Assembly: GCA_018136815.1 (NCBI GenBank)
Contig: CM030939.1
Coordinates: 496,001 to 560,000 of the forward strand
From: Isochrysis galbana
Taxonomy: Eukaryota > Haptophyta > Isochrysidales > Isochrysidaceae
DNA: 64,000 bases
Direction of reading: 5' to 3'
Positions 10,785 to 21,780 of the stretch are shown piece after piece. The notes under the pieces are model-generated. The model had not been told where the DNA came from and ran no database searches. It saw nothing but the letters and a program-made list of their open reading frames with translations. Both the position numbers and the translations under genes were made by a program. Every line of letters starts with the position of its first letter. Within the stretch, counting starts at the first letter, position 1.

Positions 10785-11140
10785 AGGTCGTTTGCCTTCA
10801 TTTGGTACCCGGTCGGAAAGGGCGCGCAGCCGCCCTTGCTGACCAAGCGACGTCCCCCCGCGAGCACCCCGAAGGAGAGGCCGAGCAGCACCACGTACGC
10901 GACGAGAACGCCGTCGCCTTGGCTCGGCATAAGGGCGCGTCCCGAGAGGGCCTGGTAGACGCCCACGCCGAACACGGCGTAGCCCGTCCACTTGCTGTGC
11001 GCGACCCGCCACACGGGCGCGGCGTGTGGTGCGGGCGCCGGGCGTGCCGCGCACGAGCGCGTTGAGCGCCTGTAGCGGAGCGAGGGCGAAGGCGACGATC
11101 CCGAGCGTGTGATGGGGGTGCGAGAAGGGGGCCGCGCCCC
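10769..11140 (-). pseudogene. Cytochrome b561-like membrane domain, truncated and frame-disrupted
   Basis: One minus-strand frame encodes HPHHTLGIVAFALAPLQALN, typical of the start of a b561 membrane helix with haem-ligand histidines. A second frame encodes VWRVAHSKWTGYAVFGVGVY followed by another hydrophobic helix (VLVAYVVLLGLSFGVLAGG). Together they give the His-helix-His-helix pattern of b561/DOMON-type transmembrane electron carriers, but a frame change near 11020-11040 separates them. The C-terminus (NDLRDLA, stop at 10769) is partly supplied by the LTR fragment at 10586-10784. It is most likely a gene remnant broken by that insertion; an unrecognised intron could explain the frame change. 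Confidence 0.5.
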
Positions 11141-11286
11141 GCACGCACCGCCCAAGCTCTTTCTCTCTCACACACACAACGCCAAAAGCTCACCCACCAC
11201 CACCCCCTTTCGCCCCCTTGCTTTCTCGGAGTGGAGCCGGCGAGCCGGCGTGCCGGCGTACTATCTTCTATCTTAGATCTTAGATC

Positions 11287-11922
11287 CCTAGATGGGAGAT
11301 ACGTATTCACCGTATTTGGCCGGAGGCCAAATACAGACCGTATTTGCCGCATTTGAAACCCCCTCCATGTGCCCCTCCGTATTTGGACGGTGGCGCGCGC
11401 CCGCGCCCGCACACGCGCGCCCGCGCGCCCGCACACGCGCGCCCGCGCGGCTAGCAGCCGCCCGCGCGGCTAGCAGTGGCCGGCGCGGCGGCGCGGCGCA
11501 AGGCATCTCACCTCAACAACTTCTCAACGAGCTCAGCACTGGGACTCACATTCGCATCACCAACCCACTGCTCCTCCCAATCCCCATCCGTTCCGCCGCG
11601 GGCGCTCACGATGTCCAGCGCCGCCTGCTGCGCCATGGATCGAGAGGCTCGGTTGGGATTGGGGTTGGGTTGCATGGCTCTGGCAGAGGGGGGGAGGGGG
11701 TTGGCGGTGCGCGCTCGTAGTTGGCAAGTGGCAACGGGGGCGAGTCGCGAGTCGCCAGTCGCGAGCGGCGAGCGAAAGAGATACGGAGAAAAGGGGGGGG
11801 AAAAGAAAAGAAAAGAAAAACTACTGTATTTGGGGACTGTATTTCACTGTATTTGTACGAAGGCCAAACACAGACTGTATTTACTGTATTTGCACTCTCC
11901 CCCACTGTATTTCCCATCTAGG
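11287..11922. mobile_element. MITE-like element with CCTAGATGGGA inverted ends
   Basis: The left end CCTAGATGGGAGATA (11287-11301) is matched in inverted orientation by the right end (about 11908-11922, reverse complement CCTAGATGGGAAATA). Both ends carry repeated TGTATTT/CGTATTTG motifs and a GGCCAAA block in subterminal positions. A CGCGCCCG microsatellite lies at 11390-11460. Between the ends there is no transposase. No clear target duplication could be fixed. Confidence 0.5.
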
Positions 11923-11939
11923 CTTAGAAAATAAACCGG

Positions 11940-12245
11940 TGCACATCGCGTCATGCGCATGCACGGCGTGCGCATGGGTGATTGCAGCTCATCACACCTG
12001 TCCCCGCGAGAGATCTAACGTGCATGGCTCGTTTACGTATATGTGCGACCCGAGTGGGGGAACAGCCGCTGTGCGCGCGCACGGCGCCTCCGCGGGGGCG
12101 CCGGTGCACGGCGTGCACGTGGGTGATACGATCTTGGCAAAAATAGAACACGGGGTGTATAAATAGCCATGGACATTCGATAGCTCAACTCGACTGATGT
12201 CCCACGGTTGACGGATCGACACCTGATCTTAGCACCAAAGCGCAA
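11940..12245. repeat. Interspersed repeat, copy 1
   Basis: This matches 35392-35700 in the same orientation. Shared blocks include ATGCACGGCGTGC, GGGTGATTGCA, ACTCATCACAC, TGTATAAATA and GATAGCTCAA followed by CGACTGATGTCCCAC. The TATA-like block suggests a promoter-bearing LTR or short element. No coding potential was seen. Confidence 0.55.
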
Positions 12246-12384
12246 AGCGGCCTATAACTGGTCTCAGATACGCTCAGGCTCTAGGTACCCCGAGAAGAGG
12301 GCACACACGTTTTAACGTGAAGCAGGGGCGGCGAGCAGCAGACGGAGCCGTTCAGTGTTCGGGGTTATCGCCGTGGTGCCCAGC

Positions 12385-12427
12385 AGGGGGCGCGAGGCCC
12401 CCGTTGACCCCTACTTATAAAAGTAGG
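12385..12427 (-). repeat. Hairpin boundary, CCTACTT subtype
   Basis: GGGGGCGCGAGGCCCCC (12385-12402 region) is followed by CCTACTT-ATAA-AAGTAGG (12410-12427). It lies 100 bases upstream of the TVP23 start codon. Confidence 0.65.
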
Positions 12428-12526
12428 TTGCCGGCGGGCAGACTTAGATCTAGAAATACCGAAAGGGGAGGGGTGCATCCGCCCTGGCGCTGCTTCCCCC
12501 CCCGCCCCCCGGCTCCCCCAACCCCA

Positions 12527-13663
12527 ATGTCCTACTCTTCCTCCCTCCCGTTCGGCGGGAGCGTGGAGGACCAACGCGGATTGTTGCAACAGGCGCAGGA
12601 CATCACCTTCAGCCTCAACCACCCCGTCGCCGCCGCGTTCCACCTGCTCTTCAAGCTGCTCGCGATCTTCCTCTACCTGTTCGGCGGCGCCCTCTCATCC
12701 AACTTTGTCAACATCTTCGTGCTCTGCGTGCTAATGCTCGCGTTCGACTTCTGGACGGTCAAGAACGTCTCGGGCAGGCTGCTCGTCGGCTTGCGCTGGT
12801 GCGGGGCAGCGCGCCTGTCTGGAGGCGAGACGTGTCGCATGGGAAGCAAGCTGTGTCATGCCTTCGGTCAACCCACCTTTCCCTCTTCCTTGTTCCATTG
12901 CCCAACCCTAGTGCGCCGCGGGTAGCTACCCCTGGCAGCAAGCTCGGTTGTGACCCGAGAGCAGCCTCATTTCTTGGTCGTCAGGAGTCTACGACCAGCC
13001 CCTTCTGGTCTTCAGGTGGAGTGAGGTCCGTGATGACGGCGCTACAGAGTGGAAATATGAGAGCAGGGAGACTGGGCTCAACTCCAGCTCCATGGATGTG
13101 GCTGTTTTTTGGGTTGGTCTCATCATACCAGCCTTCATCTGGTTCTTGTTCGGCATCGGCTCTGTCTTCCGCCTCTCCTTTGACTGGCTGCTTTTAATTG
13201 TTATTGCCTTGGCGCTGAGCGGTATGCATTGTTTAGCCTTGCTTAAGCGCGCAATCAGCATTACCACCGCTCCTTCTCGGTCTCCATTCCACAGCACCCA
13301 CCACCCGGCGCCAGACCACTCATGAAGCGAGTTGTGTCTGGGCCGCCACAGATTCTTTCAGGGCTCAGCCAGTCTCGGGAGGTGCTAGCTGCGTGATTTG
13401 GAATCACTACGCCAGATGGTGATTTCAAACATCATGATGTTGTCTTGGCTGCACTTCTGCCTCATGTGTTGCAGGGTATCATCTTCAACTGTCCGAACAA
13501 CCGTGTGGTCTCAGGTGCCAATATCATTGGGTATGTCCGCTGCAAGAAGGACGCCGCCTCTCGCATCTCGAATGGGCTTCATGGGATCGCTAGTAGGGCT
13601 GGGATGAACAACATGGTTGGGCAAGCGTTGCAGTCTGCAGCCGGACGCGCTTTCGGTCTATGA
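12527..13663 (+). CDS. TVP23 family Golgi membrane protein, 3 exons
   Basis: Exons 12527-12798, 13016-13221 and 13515-13663 join in frame through GT-AG introns to 208 aa. The first exon gives FSLNHPVAAAFHLLFKLLAI, the first membrane helices and DFWTVKNVSGRLLVGLRW. The second continues W-SEVRDDGATEWKYESRE and two further helices (DVAVFWVGLIIPAFIWFLFG and WLLLIVIALALSG). The third ends with ANIIGYVRCKKDA and a short cytoplasmic tail. This is the full pattern of TVP23/FAM18, four-helix proteins of the late Golgi involved in vesicle traffic; length is normal. The start is the first ATG after a C-rich leader. Exon boundaries are supported by family continuity at both joins. Confidence 0.93.
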
Positions 13664-13822
13664 TTTTTGGCCCACGCTACCATCGAGCACTGGACGTTGT
13701 GTGGATCAGTCGGGCGACGTGGATTCTGCTGGACTTTTCCATGGGCTGTCGTAGCAGTTAGACCCCTAACCTCTAGAAGGTATTGGGTGGGGGGTTGGAG
13801 GGTTGTTTGCTCTTTTTGTCCC

Positions 13823-14032
13823 ACATCAAAAAAAATCTTTTAATATTCTCGCCTCGCGCGTGGCCGTGGGGTTAACTACTGTAGCCACGCCCATCTCCCT
13901 TCCTCTCCCTCACTTTCCGCCTTGCGGCGACTCCCCTCGTGCTCTACTTAGGGGCCCAGGTTGCGGGGGGGGGCTGGGTTGGGCGGGGTGCACCGGCCCC
14001 CAGTGGTCTGTTCTCGCCTTCCTCCTGTGCCT
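13823..14032. repeat. About 205-bp direct repeat, left copy
   Basis: It matches 15525-15731 almost base for base: an A-run, TTTTAAxATTCTCGCCTCGCG, a pyrimidine-rich block and a G-rich block ending CTTCCTCCTGTG. The two copies flank a rearranged LINE-like segment. A divergent relative lies at 39473-39690. Confidence 0.75.
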
Positions 14033-14122
14033 CCGGGTGGCCCGTTAAACTGTTGTTATGACGCGGGTGTCTCGTCATTGGTGGGTTGTCATTCGCTTGT
14101 GGTGTTTTTGTTTCCGTGAGGG

Positions 14123-15450
<1,328 letters not shown>

Positions 15451-15524
15451 GAGTCAGGCTCCTGAGAGTCGGTTGCGGGCGGTGGGGAGGTCAGTGTTGC
15501 CGAGGGGGGATGTTGAGGAGTTGA

Positions 15525-15731
15525 AAAAAAACCTTTTAAAATTCTCGCCTCGCGTGTGGCCATGGGGTTAACTACTGTAGCCACGCCCATTTCCCTTCCT
15601 CTCCCTCACTTCCCGCCTTGCGGCGACTCCCCTCGTGCTCTACTTAGGGGCCCAGGTTGCGGGGGGGCCGGGGGCCGGGTTGGGCGGGGTGCACTTGCCC
15701 CCGGTGGTGTGTTCTCGCCTTCCTCCTGTGA
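15525..15731. repeat. About 205-bp direct repeat, right copy
   Basis: Right copy of the repeat at 13823-14032; it runs directly into the integrase fragment of a deleted Ty3/gypsy element. Confidence 0.75.
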
Positions 15732-16727
15732 CGAGTGCCGACGAGAGACGGCGAGAAGCTCTGCCTCTACGTGCCGAAGACGATGCGCCGCGCCTACCTC
15801 GAAGCCTTTCACGACCACCTGTGTCACCTCGGCGACAACCGGATGGCGCGCCTTCTACGAGACCGATATTTTTGGCCTGGCATGAACGCAGACGTCTGTA
15901 AGCACGTTCGCCAATGCCACGAGTGCACTTTAGCTAAGCCTCCCTTCCGCCACCTCGCAGGCCCCAAGCGACCGCAGGTCGGCGCCTATCCGTTCGACAT
16001 CGTTTTCTGCGACGTCGTCTCGGTGGCTCCCACGCACGACTTCATCAAGGGCTCTCGAGACTTCGACAAGCTCCTCGTGTTCGTGGACTCGCTCACTCGT
16101 TGGATCCAGGCGGCCCCTCACAACGGCGACCCCTCGAGTGCCGACGCTCTTCACGCCTTCATGTCGCACGTCGTTTCTCGGCACGGAGTACCAAGGCAAT
16201 TTCGCTCGCACTCCGGCAGCAATCTCGCTAGTCAACTCTCGTTTCCGTTATGGTGCGATTCCCCTTCCAGACGGGATCGCCGACAGATCGCCTTCTGATC
16301 GTAGTCCGTCGTCGTCGGGCCGGAGTGTTTGGGTTTAATTTTAGTCGAGTTACGTGAGAAAAGTCGTGGGGCGAGAGTTGAGTGTTTCCTGGGTGTCTCT
16401 GTCCGTCGTCCTGTCGTCAGTCGTCATCCGTCGCTCTCATTCTCGTCGCTCTCGCTCTCGTCTAATGCCCATACCCTACAATCTCTCCTTCCCTCGCCAG
16501 CCCCTGCCAACACAGCCCTCCTCTCACTCGCCCTCGCCTCTCGCCGCTCGCTCGATGTCGCTTTCGCCGCCGTCCTCGCCCTCGCCCAAGCCCGCCTGCC
16601 CGCATTCCTCATCTGCTGCCGGCTTCAGCCCGTCAGCACCTCCGGAGTCGCCCCCTCAGCCGCGCCTACAGCCGGCATGCCTCCTTCCTCATTGCCATCA
16701 CGCCCCATGGGCCATCCCAATTCGTCA
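15732..16727 (+). mobile_element. Deleted Ty3/gypsy element: integrase fragment joined to partial LTR
   Basis: From 15735 the plus strand encodes the H2C2 zinc region (HDHLCHLGDNRMARLL ... CHECTLAKPP) and most of the integrase core through SHSGSNLASQL, nearly identical to the pol gene at 26.2-30.1 kb. At about 16233 it switches within CTC to an internal LTR position. The rest is LTR, ending CCCAATTCGTCA at 16727. The remaining integrase, chromodomain and LTR start are missing, so this is a deletion copy. Within the LTR part, the gag start MSLSPPSSPSPKPACP is visible at about 16555. Confidence 0.8.
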
Positions 16728-17220
16728 GTGCTGCTTTGGTGATGTCGGAAACCGAGATCACGTCGAGCGCGATTTTTCCTTTGTGTATGGCGTATTCGTC
16801 AGCCAGCGGGTACTCCATGTATTTCGGCCCTTTGTACCCGTTCTCCCATCGAGCCGGAGGGTGGTAGCGTCGGGCTTCCCCGGTGCTCACTACTTTGCCG
16901 GTGTCGGAAGCCTCTCCGAGATAGTCGGTGTCGGTGTGGAGCCATATGTTATTGAGCTTTTTGATGTATCTATCGTCGTCTGAGACCTTGATCTCTTCGT
17001 TTTCCGTTTTTCCCGTCTCGTGGGGAGGGTTGTTGCTCGCCTGGCGGGTCCCGTCTTTGGGGTCGGGCGGTGGGCGTTCCGACGACTTTCCGATTATTCG
17101 CAGCGCGTGGTCGACTACGACGTCCCATGAACCTAGGAACTCCGTTTTATGTATTGTGCGGCCCTCGTGGTGATGAGGAGTTGGAGGGGGTGCTATTCGT
17201 GTGTGCTGTCTGGGCGTCAT
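16728..17220 (-). mobile_element. LINE-like fragment abutting an LTR end
   Basis: The minus strand encodes HKTEFLGSWDVVVDHALRII, a polar linker, TDYLGEASDTGKVV, then PPARWENGYKGPKYMEYPLA and DISVSDITKAAL-like residues. This is the region just before the zinc motif in the copy at 5294 (PPAKWGEGFKSNKRLEYPLA). The reading stops where the LTR begins at 16727, so the LTR retroelement cut into or joined this LINE-like sequence. Confidence 0.6.
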
Positions 17221-17820
17221 GTCTGTCAGTTTTTCTCCGTGTGGCCAGAGTAGTGTGTGTTCATACGAAATGTTGGTGTTTGTGTGTCAATGTGTTGTGC
17301 CCATGAGCCATGAGGGCCACCCTGCCATGTGCCGTGCCGCCGAGGCGGTGCGACCCTGGCTAGGCCGAGAGGGGCCTCTGCCATAAGGCATGCCCAGTGG
17401 AGTGTTGGTCTTGTCCGCATGATGCTGTCTCTTTGTGGTCTGCTGCCGGCGGCGCGCACTCCATGACCCTATCAGTTTGCTAATAGTTGACTATTGTTTT
17501 AAAGATAGCTCACTTCCCACCACAGTGTTTGTATGCAGAATTTTTCAAGGGACACATTCCCCGCAGAGTTGTATGTAAGATGTAAGCGTCCTTATTGTTG
17601 AAGTACTGTTCGCAAGAGCGATGTCCATCAATGGTCACTGTCAGGCGCTCGTGCGTCCGTAGCCGGGTGTTCATAAATCTTCGCCTTCACATTTTGAGAT
17701 CTCAAAAATAGAAAGGACAAAACTGCAAGATGACCTTGACCAATTGCTGTCAGCAGCGGTAGCTCGCAGACACACACATGAAAGTAGGTCACTCCTTTAA
17801 GGCTCCTAGGACATGCACGC
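17221..17820. other. Intergenic with one hairpin boundary
   Basis: It contains hairpin boundary 17450-17486 and otherwise AT-richer sequence leading to the 3' end of the uL5 gene. No gene is supported. Confidence 0.5.
17450..17486 (-). repeat. Hairpin boundary, CTATC subtype
   Basis: GCGCACTCCATGACC is followed by an imperfect hairpin CTATCAG-TTTG-CTAATAG (17469-17486). The reverse complement matches the motif at 38504 and 44074. Confidence 0.6.
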
Positions 17821-18739
17821 TCACTTGGTGAGGATGCCCTCGTACTTGTCGACAAACCATGCCTGTGTCTCCTGCTTCGTGCACTTATGTTGAAAGCCAA
17901 TCTTTGCACGTTTGGCGCGCCTCTTCGCAACGCGCCCACCGCCCGCCCGCTTCATGACGACATAAAAATCCATGCCGTAAATTCCCGTGCTGGGGTTGTA
18001 TTTGAGTCCAAGATCAATGTGCTCCATGATGCCAAAGCCGAAGTTACCAGTGTCAGAGAAGTTGGCCTTGCGGAGCTCGTACTCCTTGACCTTTAAACCG
18101 CGCTCGAGGAGCTCCTCCGCCTTCTCACCGCGAATGGTCACGTGGCACGCGATCTTCTCGTTCCTCCGGATACCAAAAGTGCGCACCGTGTACCGGGCTG
18201 CCAAATGAGGATGAAGTTCTCAGGTCAATGGAGGCCGCATGTTGTGAAGATAAGCAAATCTGCATGAAAAGAACCACACCCAGAAGCCCATCGCCTCTCT
18301 CGCCGGCAGTGGTGATACTGAACCCATGGTAAACAAGCGGTCGGCGGGCAGAACTCACCCTTTGAGAAGACTGGTTGCTGACCGCTCAGATCTTCCAATA
18401 CCTTCGAGGCACGCGTGAGACGATCACCAGACTCGCCGACAGAAATGTTGAGAATGAGCTTCTCTATCTTGAGCTCCTTCATCACATTCTTCTCCTCCTA
18501 TGATGCGAGCGAGAGTGAACCCTCAGTGACAACAACTGCCACCATCTGCACGAGTCACTTGCACTGACGCAGGGCTGAGAGACAGAGACTGAGGGTGACG
18601 TCGTCGGGGAGACGTCGGGCGCAACACAAGAAAGAGCTCTCATCTCTCCTGTGGGCCGCTTCCTCGCAACGGCTGCCGGAAGGTAGAGCGGGGTGGGGAG
18701 GTGATAGGGCTGAGGCTCGGCGGTGCTCACGTCGCCCAT
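17821..18739 (-). CDS. RPL11: 60S ribosomal protein L11 (uL5), 3 exons with a 9-nt first coding exon
   Basis: Exons 18739-18731 (ATG GGC GAC), 18497-18359 and 18197-17821 give 174 aa, close to the usual length. The first exon encodes only MGD; splicing through GT-AG introns then gives [60 protein letters not shown] and [20 protein letters not shown], a textbook uL5 sequence. The protein binds 5S rRNA with uL18 in the central protuberance of the 60S subunit. The C-terminal basic region ([17 protein letters not shown]) is normal. The second and third exons are certain. The first is chosen because it supplies the expected short acidic N-terminus in phase with a good donor; the alternative ATG inside exon 2 would lose six residues. 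Confidence 0.95.
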
Positions 18740-18998
18740 GGCTCTCCAGCGCTGCGATGCGCCCACGACGTCACGCGCCTGAACAAAAGGGTACCGGGGG
18801 GGGGGGGGGGAGGACGAACAAAAGCAACCCCCCCCCCCCCAAATAAAAATGGGCTTATTAGGCAAGACGCCCTTTGCCCTATGCCTAAGCCCTACTCTAT
18901 GCGTTTTTAGCGTCTTTTGACATTCCTAGCTGGGAAACACAGCAGGAGCGTCTCCAAACACAGTAACATTAATAATAATTAATGTTATTTCCTATAGC

Positions 18999-19264
18999 CC
19001 GGTCTCTCACTAGGGGGGTGCGGAGGGCACCATCTGTAAAGAAAAAAATTCTTGAAGGTGCCCGCTAAGCTACTATTGACTATTGACACACACTCTCTCG
19101 CGATCTCGACGCCACCGCCTATACCCTGTACCCCTACCGCCTCTCCCCCTCCCGCTAGGCCCAGCTCGCCAGAAGTTTGGGCCCTCTCTACAAGTGGCTT
19201 CAAGATTGGGGCCGTGGCTAGGCCGGTCACTCACTAGGGGGGTGCGAAGGGCACCATCTGTAAT
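18999..19264. repeat. Pair of about 42-bp direct repeats
   Basis: CCGGTCTCTCACTAGGGGGG and the following 22 bases at 18999-19042 recur with three changes at 19221-19264, about 220 bp apart. The spacer has no coding potential. This may be a small duplication or the ends of a short element. Confidence 0.6.
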
Positions 19265-19799
19265 GGGCAAACGAAGGCCTAAATAAGCTCCCTATAGGTT
19301 CCGGTATGGGAGATCAGCAAAAAAAACCGGGGGTCTTCCGGCAAAATTTTCGAAAAATACCCGATTTCAGGCCTCTGACGGCCGTGCGGAAATATATGTC
19401 AGGCCCCCCTCCGGTATTATTTTACCGATGGCGATTCGCCTTTCACATAAACAGGGCCTTTTATCACCGTGAATGGATTCTGAATGGAAGCAGCCCTCTT
19501 GCCCTCTTCTTTAGGGCCAGGTCAATACTTCTAGCAAAAGTTGCCCAAACTTCTCGGCCAAACTTGCGGGAATCTTGTAACGGACTGCCCAAACTTCTCG
19601 TATAACTTCTCACAATTTGTCGTCCCGAAGGTAGCCGCAGGTACATCCGCAACACGTTTCCCTTTCTTATTGTGAGAGGGCATGGGGCATGGTGTCAGAG
19701 CAAGGCTGATCTCACTCTTGGAGATTGCCTGCGAGGGCGCGCCGGCAGCTAGCGCGGAATGCGGTTCTTGCGGGGAGCTCATGGAGCTTTCCTCGGGGG

Positions 19800-20095
19800 T
19801 GACTACGGGCATGGTGATCGACGCACGACGCACGACGCACGGAGGGCGCGGAAGTGTGGAGTGTGGAAGGAGGCTTGTGGGAGGTGGTGGCAGGCGACTG
19901 GGGGTGGCTCAGGCGCGTGCTTGACTTGTATTGACTCGTTGACTCGGGGTATAGACTCGGGAACTCAGAGGGACTCGCCGAAGCTGCTACAAAAACACCC
20001 ACAAGAAAACCCCAAAACCAAAGTCCTTGGGCTCATAAAACTAACGTCGTAAGTCGTAAACACTCCGGAATCATACGATAAACAAACCCCTCCTG
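19800..20095. repeat. Interspersed repeat shared with 45480-45775 (inverted)
   Basis: It includes three GACGCAC units, GGAGGCTTGTGGGAGGT, GACTCGTTGACTCGGGGTAT and CATACGATAAACAAACCCCT. The copy at 45480-45775 is on the opposite strand and is nearly identical. No ORF is shared. Probably an LTR-like or non-autonomous repeat. Confidence 0.75.
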
Positions 20096-20213
20096 CGCGG
20101 CGAAGTCTGAGGACCGAGGGCACGGCGGGGCAGCGTGGAAGGGCGCGAGGCCGATCTCGGGAGGAGGGCCCAAGCGCCGCGCTAGCCGCCGGTGCCGCTC
20201 GCGACGGAATGGC

Positions 20214-21128
20214 TCAGGGCCCTCCGGCTACGCTCGACTCGACACGGGCGCTGGATGAGGTAAGCTCGTGCTCCAAGTCGTCGCTGCCTTCCGAACCGTC
20301 GCTGCCACCCTCGCCCCCATCCACAGAGGAGGGAGGAGAAGGGGGAGGGATGGCAATCCGTTTCTGCGAAGTGGAGCCGCGCCGCTGGCGCTCTTTGGCT
20401 CTCTCCTGGTCGACTGGGCCGTACCCACTGCTTCCCAGGAGCTCATGGTCGGAGGGCTTCCCCAGCGCCCTCCTAGACCGCTGTCGCTCGCCCAGCCGGT
20501 CCAGGATGGCATCCAACCACGCCTCAGACCCAGCAGGGGGAAGGGGCAGGCAGGCGTCATCCCCGGCGTCGGAGGCCGGCCGGCTGGGCTCTGGGGTGGT
20601 GGCGGGGGAGGTGGAGGACTCCTTGTCCCTTCCCTCCACTCCTGCTTCCGCTCCTTCGTCAGAGTCTGCAGTCGCAGGCTCATCTTGAGGGAGTGGAGAG
20701 GTCCCCTCCACAATGGAAGAGGGATTGGGGCCTCTCTTGCGAGTGGCAGACCGAGATCGCGGCCCCCTTCGGCATGACGCAGCCGGGCGCGGAGCCGGTG
20801 TGTGTGGGACACCGGCGGGGGGGCCGTGCGTTGCCAGCTCTCCCGGGGGAGAGGGCTCGATCGCTGACGAAGGGCCGCCAGCGGCGCGCGCCGGCGTCAG
20901 CGAAAGAGCGAAAGCCAAAGAGTCTCGAGCGCCGCTCGTGTGAACGCCGGTTACTGTTAAACCGCACATAAAACAAATGTCGCTAGGGAAGAGGAGGAGC
21001 GGCATTGTCCCCTTCCCGGTATCCTCATCGCTTCCCGGTGCGCGTGGTCTCTGGAGAGCGCGCCGTCCCCTTCCCTTCGTCCCCCCCCCCCCTCCTCGGC
21101 CTGAGAACTCCTTCGCTGGACTATTCAT
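20214..21128 (-). CDS. Possible unknown protein, low-complexity
   Basis: A 304-residue minus-strand frame, rich in Ser/Pro/Gly/Glu, with one more ordered segment (SEAWLDAILDRLGERQRSRR). Its upstream end overlaps the promoter and 5' UTR of eL14, so the true start is probably a later ATG. No domain is recognised. The long open frame could simply reflect high GC, and competing frames exist on both strands. Confidence 0.25.
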   Translation of the reverse strand: MNSPAKEFSGRGGGGGTKGRGRRALQRPRAPGSDEDTGKGTMPLLLFPSDICFMCGLTVTGVHTSGARDSLAFALSLTPARAAGGPSSAIEPSPPGELATHGPPAGVPHTPAPRPAASCRRGPRSRSATRKRGPNPSSIVEGTSPLPQDEPATADSDEGAEAGVEGRDKESSTSPATTPEPSRPASDAGDDACLPLPPAGSEAWLDAILDRLGERQRSRRALGKPSDHELLGSSGYGPVDQERAKERQRRGSTSQKRIAIPPPSPPSSVDGGEGGSDGSEGSDDLEHELTSSSARVESSVAGGP

Positions 21129-21133
21129 TCAAG

Positions 21134-21780
21134 ATGCCCTTCAAGCGCTTCGTCGAAGTCGGACGCGTGTGCCTCGTGACCTACGGCCCGTATGAGGGAA
21201 AGCTCTGCGTCATCGTCAACGTCATTGACCAGAGCCATGTGCTGGTCGACGGCACGCCTGCTGGAGATGCCGGCACTCCGCGCATGGGCATCTCGCTCAA
21301 GCGGGTGATGCTGACGGATCTGAAAGTCCCCATCAAGCTCAATGCGACGGCCAAGTGCGCTGCCTGCGCGTGCGCTGCCTGCGCTCCGCATCCCAGAAGT
21401 CCGCGTAGTCGCTGCGCTCTCCAGATGCCAGTAGGATACCTCTGTGCTGCTGGGGTGCAGAGAATATTGGCAAGTGCAGGCAGATGGATGTGTGCTGTTG
21501 GTTGCCTTAGCTTGGATTGCGTCCCTTTCCTATGTGCCAACCTATTTGTCTGTATGACTCGTTTTCAAGCCTCGCTAATCGCTTGTCGATCACGGCCCTT
21601 CTGCGCAGGAAACTCAAGGTGGCGTGGGATGAAGAGGGCACTATGGCAGCATGGGAGGAGAGCAGCTGGGCAAAGAAAAGGAAGCGTCACGCGATTCGTA
21701 AAATGCTCACCGATTTCCAACGCTTCGAGGCTATGCTTGCGCGCAAGGAGCGTTCTGACGCTCGTGCTAAGAAAATGTGA
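21134..21780 (+). CDS. RPL14: 60S ribosomal protein L14 (eL14), 2 exons
   Basis: Exons 21134-21354 and 21609-21780 join through a 254-bp GT-AG intron in phase 2 to give 130 aa. The first exon encodes MPFKRFVEVGRVCLVTYGPY, GKLCVIVNVIDQSHVLVDGT and LKRVMLTDLKVPIKL. The second gives KKLKVAWDEEG, WEESSWAKKRKRHAIRKMLT and DFQRFEAMLARKERSDARAK. This is complete eL14 without the Ala/Lys-rich C-terminal extension of animals. The leader is pyrimidine-rich, common in ribosomal-protein genes. Reading through the intron gives a misleading longer ORF with many cysteines, which was discarded. Confidence 0.95.
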
